Below, piece after piece: positions 56,397 through 64,000 of a stretch of 64,000 nucleotides of DNA; position 1 is the stretch's first letter, and the number at the start of each line of letters is the position of its first letter. The DNA is from Roseateles sp. XES5. Lineage in GTDB: Bacteria; Pseudomonadota; Alphaproteobacteria; Rhizobiales; Rhizobiaceae. Location: NCBI RefSeq assembly GCF_020535545.1, contig NZ_CP084752.1, forward strand, positions 496,001 to 560,000, in the 5' to 3' direction. The notes beneath the pieces are model-generated. The model had not been told where the DNA came from. It saw only the letters and a program-made list of their open reading frames with translations, and did not search any database. A program made the position numbers and the translations under genes.

Positions 56397-56765
56397 TCAC
56401 TTGTCCGGCGGGCAGACGCGGATCCGGTGGCCATCCGGATCCAGCGCCACGAAGGTGCGGCCGAAGACCGCCGTGAACGGCGGCTGCTCGATGGTGACGC
56501 CGGCCGCCTTCCATTTTTCATGGAGGGCATCGATCTCGGCGTCCTCGTCCACGACGATGGCGATCTCCGAGCGGTTGCCGGTGCCGGCGGAGACGAAATC
56601 GTTCGCTGTCGTCGCCCACAGACCCAGGCCGAGACCGTTATCGAAACGGAAGGCGACGAAGCCCGGCGACTGGGCGACCGGCGCGCGCTCGAAAAGCGCC
56701 TCGTAGAAACGGCCGCTTGCGGCGGGGTTCCCGACATAGAGGATGAGAAGGTTGGGAGAGATCAT
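56397..56765 (-). CDS. VOC superfamily (glyoxalase/bleomycin-resistance-like) protein
   Basis: 122 residues with the paired beta-alpha-beta-beta-beta pattern: LLILYVGNPAASGRFYEALFERAPVAQSPGFVAFRFDNGLGLGLW and EIAIVVDEDAEIDALHEKWKAAGVTIEQPPFTAVFGRTFVALDPDGHRIRVCPPDK. Metal ligands of true glyoxalase I are not clearly complete. The RBS AAGGA lies before the ATG. It is divergent from a WYL-type regulator, the standard arrangement of YafY/PhnB-like pairs, so the regulator likely controls it. The substrate is unknown. Confidence 0.87.
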   Translation of the reverse strand: MISPNLLILYVGNPAASGRFYEALFERAPVAQSPGFVAFRFDNGLGLGLWATTANDFVSAGTGNRSEIAIVVDEDAEIDALHEKWKAAGVTIEQPPFTAVFGRTFVALDPDGHRIRVCPPDK

Positions 56766-56839
56766 CGGATCGTCCTTTCGTTTGCTGTGACGGGAGGATC
56801 CTAGGCGACACCACTGCCAAAAATTGGCAGTATCGTGCC

Positions 56840-57562
56840 ATGGCCCGATCCGAACGACTGCTCAGCCTGCTCCAGATCCTCCGCCGTCACCGCCATCCGG
56901 TGAGCGGCTCCACCCTTGCCGGGGAACTTAGCGTCAGCATCCGCACGCTCTATCGCGACATCGCCACCCTGCAGGCGCAGGGCGCCGATATCGAGGGCGA
57001 ACCGGGCGTCGGCTACGTGCTGCGCCCCGGCTTCATGCTGCCGCCGCTGATGTTTTCGCAAGGCGAACTCGAGGCTCTGATGCTCGGCTTCCGCTGGGTG
57101 CAGAAATTCGCCGACACGCCGGTCACGAAGGCGGCGAGCGACGCGCTCGCCAAGATCTCGGCGGTGCTGCCGGCGGACCTCAGGGACGAACTGGAAAACA
57201 CTGCGCTGCTGGTCGGACCGCGCAAGATCGTCGACAGCGAAATCGTCGACCTCACCGTGCTGCGGGCGGCCATCCGGCGGGAGCGCAAGGTCCACCTTGC
57301 CTATGCCGACGGGGCGGGCAGCGCCTCGGAACGCACCGTCTGGCCGGTGGCGCTCGGCTATTTCGAGGAGACGCGCATGCTCGTCGCCTGGTGCGAATGG
57401 CGGCAGGGCTACCGGCATTTCCGCACCGACCGCATGCAGGCGCTCACGCTGCTGGATGCACGTTATCCGCGTCGTCGCGCGGCGATGCTGAAGGAATGGC
57501 GGGAAACGGAGATGGGTCCGCGCCGCCCGCAAGCCGCCCCGGATGCAAAATCCCAACCATAA
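56840..57562 (+). CDS. YafY-type HTH/WYL domain transcriptional regulator
   Basis: 240 residues: N-terminal HTH_11 (SERLLSLLQILRRHRHPVSGSTLAGELSVSIRTLYRDIATLQAQGADIEG) and a C-terminal WYL domain (about 135-225; RKVHLAYADGAGSASERTVWPVALGYFEETRMLVAWCEWRQGYRHFRTDRM). WYL domains sense small ligands or nucleic acids. It starts 74 bp from the divergent VOC gene and has no strong ribosome site. It probably regulates that neighbour. Confidence 0.88.
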   Translation: MARSERLLSLLQILRRHRHPVSGSTLAGELSVSIRTLYRDIATLQAQGADIEGEPGVGYVLRPGFMLPPLMFSQGELEALMLGFRWVQKFADTPVTKAASDALAKISAVLPADLRDELENTALLVGPRKIVDSEIVDLTVLRAAIRRERKVHLAYADGAGSASERTVWPVALGYFEETRMLVAWCEWRQGYRHFRTDRMQALTLLDARYPRRRAAMLKEWRETEMGPRRPQAAPDAKSQP

Positions 57563-57680
57563 GAAATGGTTAAAAAACTTTTACCATTTCCTATGGACAA
57601 GCCGAATCACAATTGATTCATTAGGGCAGATTCGGGCGAGCGGCGCGCCGAATCGCGAGAGGGTACAAGGTTTGAAGACT

Positions 57681-60029
57681 ATGGCGGACGCGCAACGAGG
57701 ACGCGCATCCGGCGGGTGGACTCGTCTCAGATTTCCGGGAATGGCGGCCTGGGAAGATGAGTTGACGGGCCAGGCGAAGATTTTCGCCGGACCTGCCGCA
57801 CGGCATCTGACACGGGCCGAGCCCGTGCTGAAACGGTCGATACCGATCCTGATCATCGCCTTCCTGTTCGTGGTCGGCATTTCGCGCATGGTCGGCATCA
57901 TCGTCGAACATGACCGCATGGATACCAGCGTCAAGGATGCGACCTCGCTGACGGCGATCGCGGTGGGCGCGGTGTTTTCCGGTTCCATGGCCGACAGTCT
58001 CGCGCAGTCCGACCGCATGGCGGCCGAAGCCGCGCTCTCCCTTCATCTGCCGCAGGACCGCATGCAGCCGGGCGGCATCGTTCTCTTCGTCGAGGAGAAG
58101 GGCCATGTCTTCGGCGCATCGCTGGCCGCGGCGCGCTATGTCGGCCAGTCGCTCGCGCGCTTTTCGCCCGAGCTTGCCGCCAGCCAGTATTTCGGCGAAC
58201 CGGGCGGCGCCTTCCGCACCCGCATCGGCGACCAGGACTATTACGCCGCGCTGGTGCAGATGCCGAAAGAGGGCGGCTTCATCGTCGTCGCCAATCCGCT
58301 CGGCCAGCTCGCCGCCCTGTGGCGCGACGAGGTGGCGCTGAACGTCACGCTGTTCGCCGGCATTTCGGCCATCCTGCTCGTCATCCTCTATGCCTATTAC
58401 ATCCAGGCCAAGCGCGCGCGCGACGCCGATGCGATCTTCGCCGAATCCAACCTGCGGGTGGAGACGGCGCTTGCCCGCGGCCGCTGCGGCCTGTGGGATT
58501 TCGACCTTGCCAACCGGCGGCTGTTCTGGTCGCGCTCCATGTATGAAATGCTCGGCATGCCGCCGCGCGACAGCGTGCTGTCCTTCGGCGCGGCCGCGCG
58601 CCTGATGCATCCCGACGACGACGGCATCTACCAGGTCGCCCGCGCAGTCGCCCGCGGCGAGGCCAAGCAGGTCGACCAGGTGTTCCGCATGCGCCACGCC
58701 GAGGGACACTATGTCTGGCTGCGCGCCCGCGCCCAGCTCATCCGCATGGCCTCCGGCCGCATGCACATCATCGGCATCGCCATGGACGTGACGGAGCAGC
58801 ACCGGCTGGCCCAGCGCTACCAGGAGGCCGACCAGCGTCTGGCCGACGCCATCGAATGCACGTCCGAGGCCTTCGTGCTGTGGGACAAGAACGACCGGCT
58901 CGTCATGTGCAACGCGCATTACCAGCAGGCCTACGGCCTTCCCGACGACGTGCTGGTGCCCGGCATCGAGCGCGCGGCGGTGCATGCCGCCGCGGCCCGC
59001 CCGGTCATCGAGCGCCGCATCGCGGACGCGGACGGCACCGGCGTGTCGCAGACCAGCGAAGTGCAGCTCGCCGACGAGCGCTGGCTGCAGATCAACGAGC
59101 GGCGCACCCGCGACGGCGGCCTCGTTTCCGTCGGCACCGACATCACCATGATGAAGCGCCACCAGGTGCGCCTGCGCGAATCCGAACGCCGCCTGATGGC
59201 GACCATCGGCGACCTGTCGGCCTCGCGCGCCAAGCTGGAGCGCCAGAAGACCGAGCTTTCGCTCGCCAATGCCAATTACCAGGCGGAAAAGGACCGCGCC
59301 GAGGCGGCCAACCGCGCCAAGACCGACTTCCTCTCGCGCATGTCGCATGAGCTGCGCACGCCGCTCAACGCCATCATCGGCTTCTCGGTCATCCTGCAGA
59401 ACCAGATGTTCGGCCCCATCGGCTCGGACAAGTACCGCGAATATTCCCGCGACATCCATGAGAGCGGCCAGCATCTGCTCAACGTCATCAGCGATATCCT
59501 CGACATGTCGAAGATCGAGGCCGGCCATATGCGCATCAGCTGCGAGACGGTCGATCTCGCGCCGCTGATCGAGGAGACGATGCGCCTCACCATGCTGCAG
59601 GCGGAAAAGAAGAACATCACCGTCGAGGAAGCCTGCCCCGACCATCTCTTCACGGTGGCGGACCGCCGCGCCATGAAGCAGATCCTGCTGAACCTCCTGT
59701 CCAACGCCATGAAGTTCACCAACGCGGGCGGCCGGGTGAAGGTGCGCGCGCGCCGGGTGGATGGCGCGGTGACGCTGACCATCGCCGACACCGGCATCGG
59801 CATTCCGAAATCCGCATTGCAGAAGATCGGCCAGCCCTTCGAGCAGGTGCAGAGCCAGTATGCCAAGAGCAAGGGCGGCTCCGGCCTTGGCCTTGCCATC
59901 TCCCGCTCGCTCGCGCACCTGCATGGCGGCGCCATGCGCATCCAGTCGATCGAGGGCAAGGGCACGATCATCTCCGTGCGCATCCCGGACCGGGAACGGC
60001 TGGCGGCCCTGCATCTGGCAGCGGCTTGA
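57681..60029 (+). CDS. PAS-domain sensor histidine kinase, PleC/DivJ-PdhS-like
   Basis: 782 residues. Two membrane helices (about 54-72, SIPILIIAFLFVVGISRMVG, and about 218-240, LNVTLFAGISAILLVILYAYY) bracket a periplasmic sensor segment. Two PAS domains follow (about 265-375 and 385-500). The HisKA domain has FLSRMSHELRTPLNAIIGF with His556, and FGPIGSDKYREYSRDIHESGQHLLNVISDILDMSKIEAG, a stretch very typical of PleC and relatives. The HATPase has QILLNLLSNAMKFT and GSGLGLAISRSLAHLHGG. Its place beside glnE and a HAMP kinase matches PleC in related rhizobia. The likely role is cell-cycle/polarity control through DivK. Confidence 0.83.
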   Translation: MADAQRGRASGGWTRLRFPGMAAWEDELTGQAKIFAGPAARHLTRAEPVLKRSIPILIIAFLFVVGISRMVGIIVEHDRMDTSVKDATSLTAIAVGAVFSGSMADSLAQSDRMAAEAALSLHLPQDRMQPGGIVLFVEEKGHVFGASLAAARYVGQSLARFSPELAASQYFGEPGGAFRTRIGDQDYYAALVQMPKEGGFIVVANPLGQLAALWRDEVALNVTLFAGISAILLVILYAYYIQAKRARDADAIFAESNLRVETALARGRCGLWDFDLANRRLFWSRSMYEMLGMPPRDSVLSFGAAARLMHPDDDGIYQVARAVARGEAKQVDQVFRMRHAEGHYVWLRARAQLIRMASGRMHIIGIAMDVTEQHRLAQRYQEADQRLADAIECTSEAFVLWDKNDRLVMCNAHYQQAYGLPDDVLVPGIERAAVHAAAARPVIERRIADADGTGVSQTSEVQLADERWLQINERRTRDGGLVSVGTDITMMKRHQVRLRESERRLMATIGDLSASRAKLERQKTELSLANANYQAEKDRAEAANRAKTDFLSRMSHELRTPLNAIIGFSVILQNQMFGPIGSDKYREYSRDIHESGQHLLNVISDILDMSKIEAGHMRISCETVDLAPLIEETMRLTMLQAEKKNITVEEACPDHLFTVADRRAMKQILLNLLSNAMKFTNAGGRVKVRARRVDGAVTLTIADTGIGIPKSALQKIGQPFEQVQSQYAKSKGGSGLGLAISRSLAHLHGGAMRIQSIEGKGTIISVRIPDRERLAALHLAAA

Positions 60030-60063
60030 GGCAAATCCGCCGGCAGGGCTGATCACCCTACGT

Positions 60064-60093
60064 GGAGACATTCCCGTTCACCGGAATGTCTCC
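60064..60093. terminator. Stem-loop between convergent kinase and glnE
   Basis: GGAGACATTCC and GGAATGTCTCC pair perfectly around CGTTCACC. It lies between the convergent genes and may end transcription from both, though no T-run is present. Confidence 0.55.
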
Positions 60094-60101
60094 CTGCGGC
60101 G

Positions 60102-63050
60102 TCAGCCCTTCACCACGCCCTGGAAGATCTTGCGCACCGCCTTCGACACGCGGCGGATTTCCGCCTCCAGCGTGCGCAGGTCCGGGCAGTCGCCCGCCCG
60201 GCAGACGAGATCGACGAGGCCGGCCGGCGCTTCCTTCGGGTCGAAGCCGCCATCGACGCAAAGACGCACGATCTGCGAGACCTCGGTATAGAGCACGAGC
60301 GCCTTCTGCACCGTGTCGAGGTCGTTCGGGTCCATCATCGCACCCAGCACCGACAGCGCATCGCCCGTCGCCACGGCCTTTTCCGGCTGCGCCGCGCCGC
60401 GCGCGGGCGCGACGAGCGCCAGGAACTGCGCGATGAACTCGATGTCGATGAGGCCGCCCGGGATCAGCTTCAGATCCCAGATATCCTTCGGCGGCTTTTC
60501 CTTGTCGATGAGGTCGCGCATCTCCGCGACGTCCCTGGCGACCTTGCCCGTCTCGCGCTTGCGGCCGAGCACCGAGCGGAAGATCGCCTCCGCCTCCTGC
60601 ATCAGGCTTTCTTCGCCGCAGAGCACCCGGGCGCGGGTCAGCGCCATGTGCTCCCAGGTCCAGGCCTCCTCCGCCTGATACTTGGCAAAGGCGTTGATGC
60701 GGGTGGCGACCGGCCCCTTGTTGCCGGAGGGGCGGAGCCGCATGTCCACCTCGTAGAGCACGCCCTCAGCCGTCGGCGCGGACAGCGCCGCGATCAGCCG
60801 CTGGGTGATGCGGGTGAAGTACTTCATGTTGTCGAGGGGTTTGGGGCCATCCGACTCGAAGGCATCGCTGTCGTGGTCGTAGAGCAGGATGAGGTCGATG
60901 TCGGAGCCGGCGGTCAGCTCGAAGCTGCCGAGCTTGCCCATGCCGACCAGCGCCACGCGCCCGCCGGGGAACTTGCCATGCGCCGCCTCGATCTCCTCCA
61001 GCACCGCCTTCAGCGCCGCCGCGACGATGAGATCGGCGACATGGGTCAGGGCGCGGGCGGCCTGCTTGCCGGTGATCGCGCCCGTCAGGAGGCGGATGCC
61101 GATGAGGAAGCGCTGTTCGGCGGCGATGATGCGCAGCCGGTCGAGGATTTCCTCATAGTGCCTTGCGCCGGAGACGAAGCCCTCGATGCGCGCGGCAAGA
61201 TAGGCCCGCGTCGGCAGTTCGGCGAGAAGGCCGGGATCCAGCATGCCGTCGAAGACATGGGGTTTGGCCGCGATCACCTCGGCAAGGCGCGGGGCCGACG
61301 ACATGATGTTGACGATGAGGGACAGCAGCGCCGGATTGTTGCCGAGCAGCGAGAAGAGCTGGATGCCCGCCGGCAGGCCGGAGATGAAATTGTCGAAGCG
61401 CAGCAGCGCCTCATCCGCCCGCTTGCTCTCGCCGAAGACGCGCAGCAGTTCCGGCGTCAGCTCCGTCAGCCGCTCGCGCGCCTCCACCGATTGCGTGGCG
61501 CGGTAGCGGCCGTAGTGCCAGGTGCGGATGGTGCGGGAAATATCCGCCGGCCGCTCGAAGCCGAGGCGCTTCAGCGTCTCCAGCGTATCGGGATCGTCCT
61601 TCTGGCCGGTGAAGACGAGGTTGCCGGTCTCCGAGGAGAGCTTCGCTTCCTGCTCGAACAGCGCCGCATAACGCCGCTCCACAGTCTTCAGCACCTCGAC
61701 CAGCCGGGCCGAGAAGCCGGCCGTATCGGCAAAGCCGAGCATGAAGGCGATGCGCTTCAGTTCGGCTTCCGTTTCCGGCAGCACATGGCTCTGCTCGTCG
61801 CGCACCATCTGCACGCGGTGTTCGACATCGCGCAGGAACCAGTAGGCCTCGGTCAGTTCCTCGGCCGTCGCCGCGTCGATCCAGTTCGCTTTGGCCAGTT
61901 CCTGCAGCATGGGCTCGGTGGCGCGCAGGCGCAGCGCCGGCACGCGGCCGCCAGCAATCAGCTGCTGCGTCTGCACGAAGAATTCGATCTCGCGGATGCC
62001 GCCGCGGCCGAGCTTGACGTTGTGCCCCTTCACGGCGATCTCGCCATGCCCCTTGTGCACGTGGATCTGCCGCTTGATGGAATGGATGTCGGCGATGGCG
62101 GCATAGTCGAGATATTTGCGGAAGACGAAGGGCACCAGCCCCTTGAGGAAGACTTCGCCCGCCTTGAGGTCGCCGGCGATGGGCTTGGCCTTGATGAAGG
62201 CCGCCCGCTCCCAGTTCTGCCCCCGGCCCTCGTAATAGAGCATCGCCGAATCGAAGGAGATGGCGAGCGGCGTCGCGCCGGGATCGGGCCGAAGGCGCAG
62301 GTCCGTGCGGAAGACGTAACCGTCCGCCGTGCGCTCCTGCATGATGCGGATGAGGCGGCGCACGAGGCGCGAGAAGGTCTCGACCGTCTCGGTCGGATCG
62401 ACCGCGACATTGGCCATCGGATCGAAGAACACGACGAGGTCGATATCGGAGGAATAGTTGAGTTCCGCCGCGCCGAGCTTGCCCATGCCGAGCACGATGA
62501 GGCCGGACTTCTCGCTCGGATGGGCGGGATCGGGCAGTTTCAGCTTGCCGCTCTCATGGGCCGAAAGCAGCAGGTGGTCGATGGCCGCCGAGGTGGCCGC
62601 CTCGGCGAGCGCCGTCAGCAGCGCCGTGGTCCGGCGCGCATCGAAGATGCGGGCAAGGTCGGCAAGCGCGGTGAAGAAGGCGACCTCCCGCTTGGCGACG
62701 CGCAGCCGCGTCATCAGCATGGCTTCCGTCACCTCGCCCTCCTCCGCCTTCCAGGCGGCGCGGGCGCGGGCGATGGCCGCCTCGATGGCGGGCAGGACCG
62801 GCTCGTCGAGCGCGCGGGCGAGCAGGCGCGGATCGATGCGCGCGGTGTCGCGCAGATAGGGCGAGAGCGTGAAGGCGGCGACGATGAAATCCTTGAGCGG
62901 CCCCTCCCCGGCGAGAAGCCGGGCGATGGCGGCGTGTTCCTTGCCCCAGTCCTTGAGGTCGGACAGCACCGACTTGACTTCCGTCTGGCTCAGGGGCCGG
63001 ATCGGGGATGCCGAAAGATCGGAAAACCGCGTCGCTTCCGTCACGCTCAT
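60102..63050 (-). CDS. glnE: Bifunctional glutamine synthetase adenylyltransferase/deadenylase GlnE
   Basis: 982 residues, the usual size. The N-terminal adenylyl-removing domain has GMGKLGAAELNYSSDIDLVVFFD (about residues 185-215). The C-terminal adenylyltransferase domain has GMGKLGSFELTAGSDIDLILLYD (about 695-720), both with the G-S/S-D-I-D-L metal motif. A regulatory linker lies between them. It adds or removes AMP on glutamine synthetase in response to PII and glutamine. The start is MSVTEATRFSDLS at 63050, 30 bp after the upstream kinase gene. Two complete catalytic motifs indicate a functional gene. Confidence 0.95.
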   Translation of the reverse strand: MSVTEATRFSDLSASPIRPLSQTEVKSVLSDLKDWGKEHAAIARLLAGEGPLKDFIVAAFTLSPYLRDTARIDPRLLARALDEPVLPAIEAAIARARAAWKAEEGEVTEAMLMTRLRVAKREVAFFTALADLARIFDARRTTALLTALAEAATSAAIDHLLLSAHESGKLKLPDPAHPSEKSGLIVLGMGKLGAAELNYSSDIDLVVFFDPMANVAVDPTETVETFSRLVRRLIRIMQERTADGYVFRTDLRLRPDPGATPLAISFDSAMLYYEGRGQNWERAAFIKAKPIAGDLKAGEVFLKGLVPFVFRKYLDYAAIADIHSIKRQIHVHKGHGEIAVKGHNVKLGRGGIREIEFFVQTQQLIAGGRVPALRLRATEPMLQELAKANWIDAATAEELTEAYWFLRDVEHRVQMVRDEQSHVLPETEAELKRIAFMLGFADTAGFSARLVEVLKTVERRYAALFEQEAKLSSETGNLVFTGQKDDPDTLETLKRLGFERPADISRTIRTWHYGRYRATQSVEARERLTELTPELLRVFGESKRADEALLRFDNFISGLPAGIQLFSLLGNNPALLSLIVNIMSSAPRLAEVIAAKPHVFDGMLDPGLLAELPTRAYLAARIEGFVSGARHYEEILDRLRIIAAEQRFLIGIRLLTGAITGKQAARALTHVADLIVAAALKAVLEEIEAAHGKFPGGRVALVGMGKLGSFELTAGSDIDLILLYDHDSDAFESDGPKPLDNMKYFTRITQRLIAALSAPTAEGVLYEVDMRLRPSGNKGPVATRINAFAKYQAEEAWTWEHMALTRARVLCGEESLMQEAEAIFRSVLGRKRETGKVARDVAEMRDLIDKEKPPKDIWDLKLIPGGLIDIEFIAQFLALVAPARGAAQPEKAVATGDALSVLGAMMDPNDLDTVQKALVLYTEVSQIVRLCVDGGFDPKEAPAGLVDLVCRAGDCPDLRTLEAEIRRVSKAVRKIFQGVVKG

Positions 63051-63080
63051 GATGTCTCCTCGCCGTTTTGACGAGGTGTA

Positions 63081-64000
63081 TCAGTCCGCAGGGATGGGGA
63101 AAACCATCCGCACCGTCAGCCCCCGATTGTTTTCCCGTTCGGGATGGGTGGCGTCCAGCTCCAGCCGGCCCTGATGCATTTCCATCACGGCGCCGACCAG
63201 CGACAGGCCCAGCCCCGTGCCGGGCTTGGAGCGGCTGGCGTCGAGCCGCACGAAGCGCTTCACCACGTCCTCGCGCTTGTCGTCGGGCACGCCGGGGCCG
63301 CTGTCGGCGACCGACAGCACGACGTCGCCGTCGCGCCTTGCCAGCGTCACGCGGATATCCGCCTCGCCGCCGCTGCCCTCGGCATATTTGACCGCATTGT
63401 CGATGAGGTTGCCCAGCGCCTGGCCGACGAGTTCGCGGTTGCCCTTGATCTCGATGCCGTCGGCAATCTCGGTGACGAGCGTCAGGCCGACATCCTCGGC
63501 CACCGGCTCGTAGAGCTCGGCGCTGTCATGGGCGATGCCGCTGATGTCGATGGCGCGCATTTCGGCCGGGGCCTGCCCCGCCTCGACGCGCGAGATCATC
63601 AAAAGCGCGTTGAAGGTGCGGATCAGCTGGTCGGATTCGCCGATCATCTCCTCCAGCGCGCCGCGATGATCGGCCTTCTCGCCGCCGGCCAGCGCCGCCT
63701 CCGCCTTGTTGCGCAGGCGCGTCAGCGGGGTCTTCAGGTCATGCGCGATATTGTCGGAGACCTGCTTCAGCCCCTCGTTCAGCTTCTCGATGCGCCCCAG
63801 CATGGTGTTGAGCGATTCCGACAGGCGGTCGAATTCGTCGCCCGAGCCGCTAGTCGGCAGGCGCTGGGAGAGATCGCCGGCCATGATGCGCTGGCTGGCG
63901 TCCGACATGCGGTCCATGCGTCGGAGCGCATTGCGGCCGATCAGGTACCAGATGGCGAGCGCGCCGACGCCCATGACGCCGAGCGCCACCATCAGCGCCT
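63081..64000 (-). CDS. HAMP-domain sensor histidine kinase (C-terminal part)
   Basis: The frame stays open at the right edge, so the N-terminus lies outside the window. The visible 306 codons hold the end of a membrane helix (ALGVMGVGALAIWYLIG), a HAMP domain (LRRMDRMSDASQRIMAGDLSQRLPTSGSGDEFDRLSESLNTML), HisKA with DNIAHDLKTPLTRLRNKAE (phospho-accepting His in AHDLKTP) and HATPase with NLIDNAVKYAEG, VADSGPGVP and GTGLGLSLVGAVMEMHQG. It is an EnvZ/QseC-type sensor. The response regulator should lie upstream, beyond the window. It sits 30 bp before glnE. Confidence 0.9.
   Translation of the reverse strand, partial: ALMVALGVMGVGALAIWYLIGRNALRRMDRMSDASQRIMAGDLSQRLPTSGSGDEFDRLSESLNTMLGRIEKLNEGLKQVSDNIAHDLKTPLTRLRNKAEAALAGGEKADHRGALEEMIGESDQLIRTFNALLMISRVEAGQAPAEMRAIDISGIAHDSAELYEPVAEDVGLTLVTEIADGIEIKGNRELVGQALGNLIDNAVKYAEGSGGEADIRVTLARRDGDVVLSVADSGPGVPDDKREDVVKRFVRLDASRSKPGTGLGLSLVGAVMEMHQGRLELDATHPERENNRGLTVRMVFPIPAD

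Noticed and set aside
60648..63071. 807-codon plus-strand open frame
   Set aside because: Antisense to glnE; composition is typical of a shadow frame.

Overview
The window looks like chromosomal DNA of a Rhizobiaceae-type alphaproteobacterium (Rhizobium/Ensifer/Shinella relatives). This rests on high GC, the iolR-C-D-E-B inositol cluster, a PleC-like kinase next to glnE and an EnvZ-type kinase, and long rhizobial palindromic repeats. The genus cannot be fixed from the sequence alone.

Layout. 1-7100 (minus) is a vitamin B12-sparing block: nrdH-I-E-F (B12-independent class Ib ribonucleotide reductase; nrdF runs off the left edge) and metE (B12-independent methionine synthase) with an overlapping acyl-CoA thioesterase gene. 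Each transcription unit is preceded by its own cobalamin riboswitch. 7261-10674 is a large periplasmic caspase-like/Sel1 protein with a duplicated module. 10773-18790 is myo-inositol catabolism: a divergent Gfo/Idh/MocA dehydrogenase, iolR, iolC, iolD, iolE and iolB. 18.8-25.6 kb holds a repeat array, a PHB-depolymerase-like esterase, glutaryl-CoA dehydrogenase, two PilZ proteins, an aminotransferase and small proteins. An IS110-type element lies at about 25.7-26.9 kb. 27-30.2 kb has small membrane proteins, AMP nucleosidase and a VapBC-like pair. 30.3-33.2 kb is a divergent polyamine pair (aminotransferase and glutamylpolyamine synthetase). 33.2-42.4 kb has a lipid kinase, transporters, HxlR and Lrp regulators, a glycine betaine/choline permease plus binding protein without an adjacent ATPase, and an L,D-transpeptidase. 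A second repeat array lies at 42.6-43.5 kb. 43.6-50.9 kb has ETF-QO, an FAD oxidoreductase, an atypical SDR, an Hsp70-like protein, a UDG-like protein and small proteins. 51-64 kb has two exporters, aminopeptidase N, a VOC/WYL pair, the PleC-like kinase, glnE and a partial sensor kinase.

The most unusual signals are these. (1) Five conserved genes (metE, glutaryl-CoA dehydrogenase, amn, etfQO, and less clearly pepN) contain in-frame tracts whose codon choice switches abruptly from rhizobial style (CTC, ACG, CCG, GTC) to a style typical of Burkholderiales (CTG, ACC, CCC, GTG). This suggests either gene conversion from a distant donor or a chimeric assembly. (2) The metE-thioesterase pair under one B12 riboswitch suggests a thioesterase role in B12 starvation. 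(3) The two riboswitch leaders share a nearly identical 24-nt segment directly after the aptamer. (4) Two tandem arrays of roughly 262-270 bp composite palindromes carry the inner core in opposite orientations. (5) The IS110 element has a structured 5' noncoding region that is a candidate bridge RNA.
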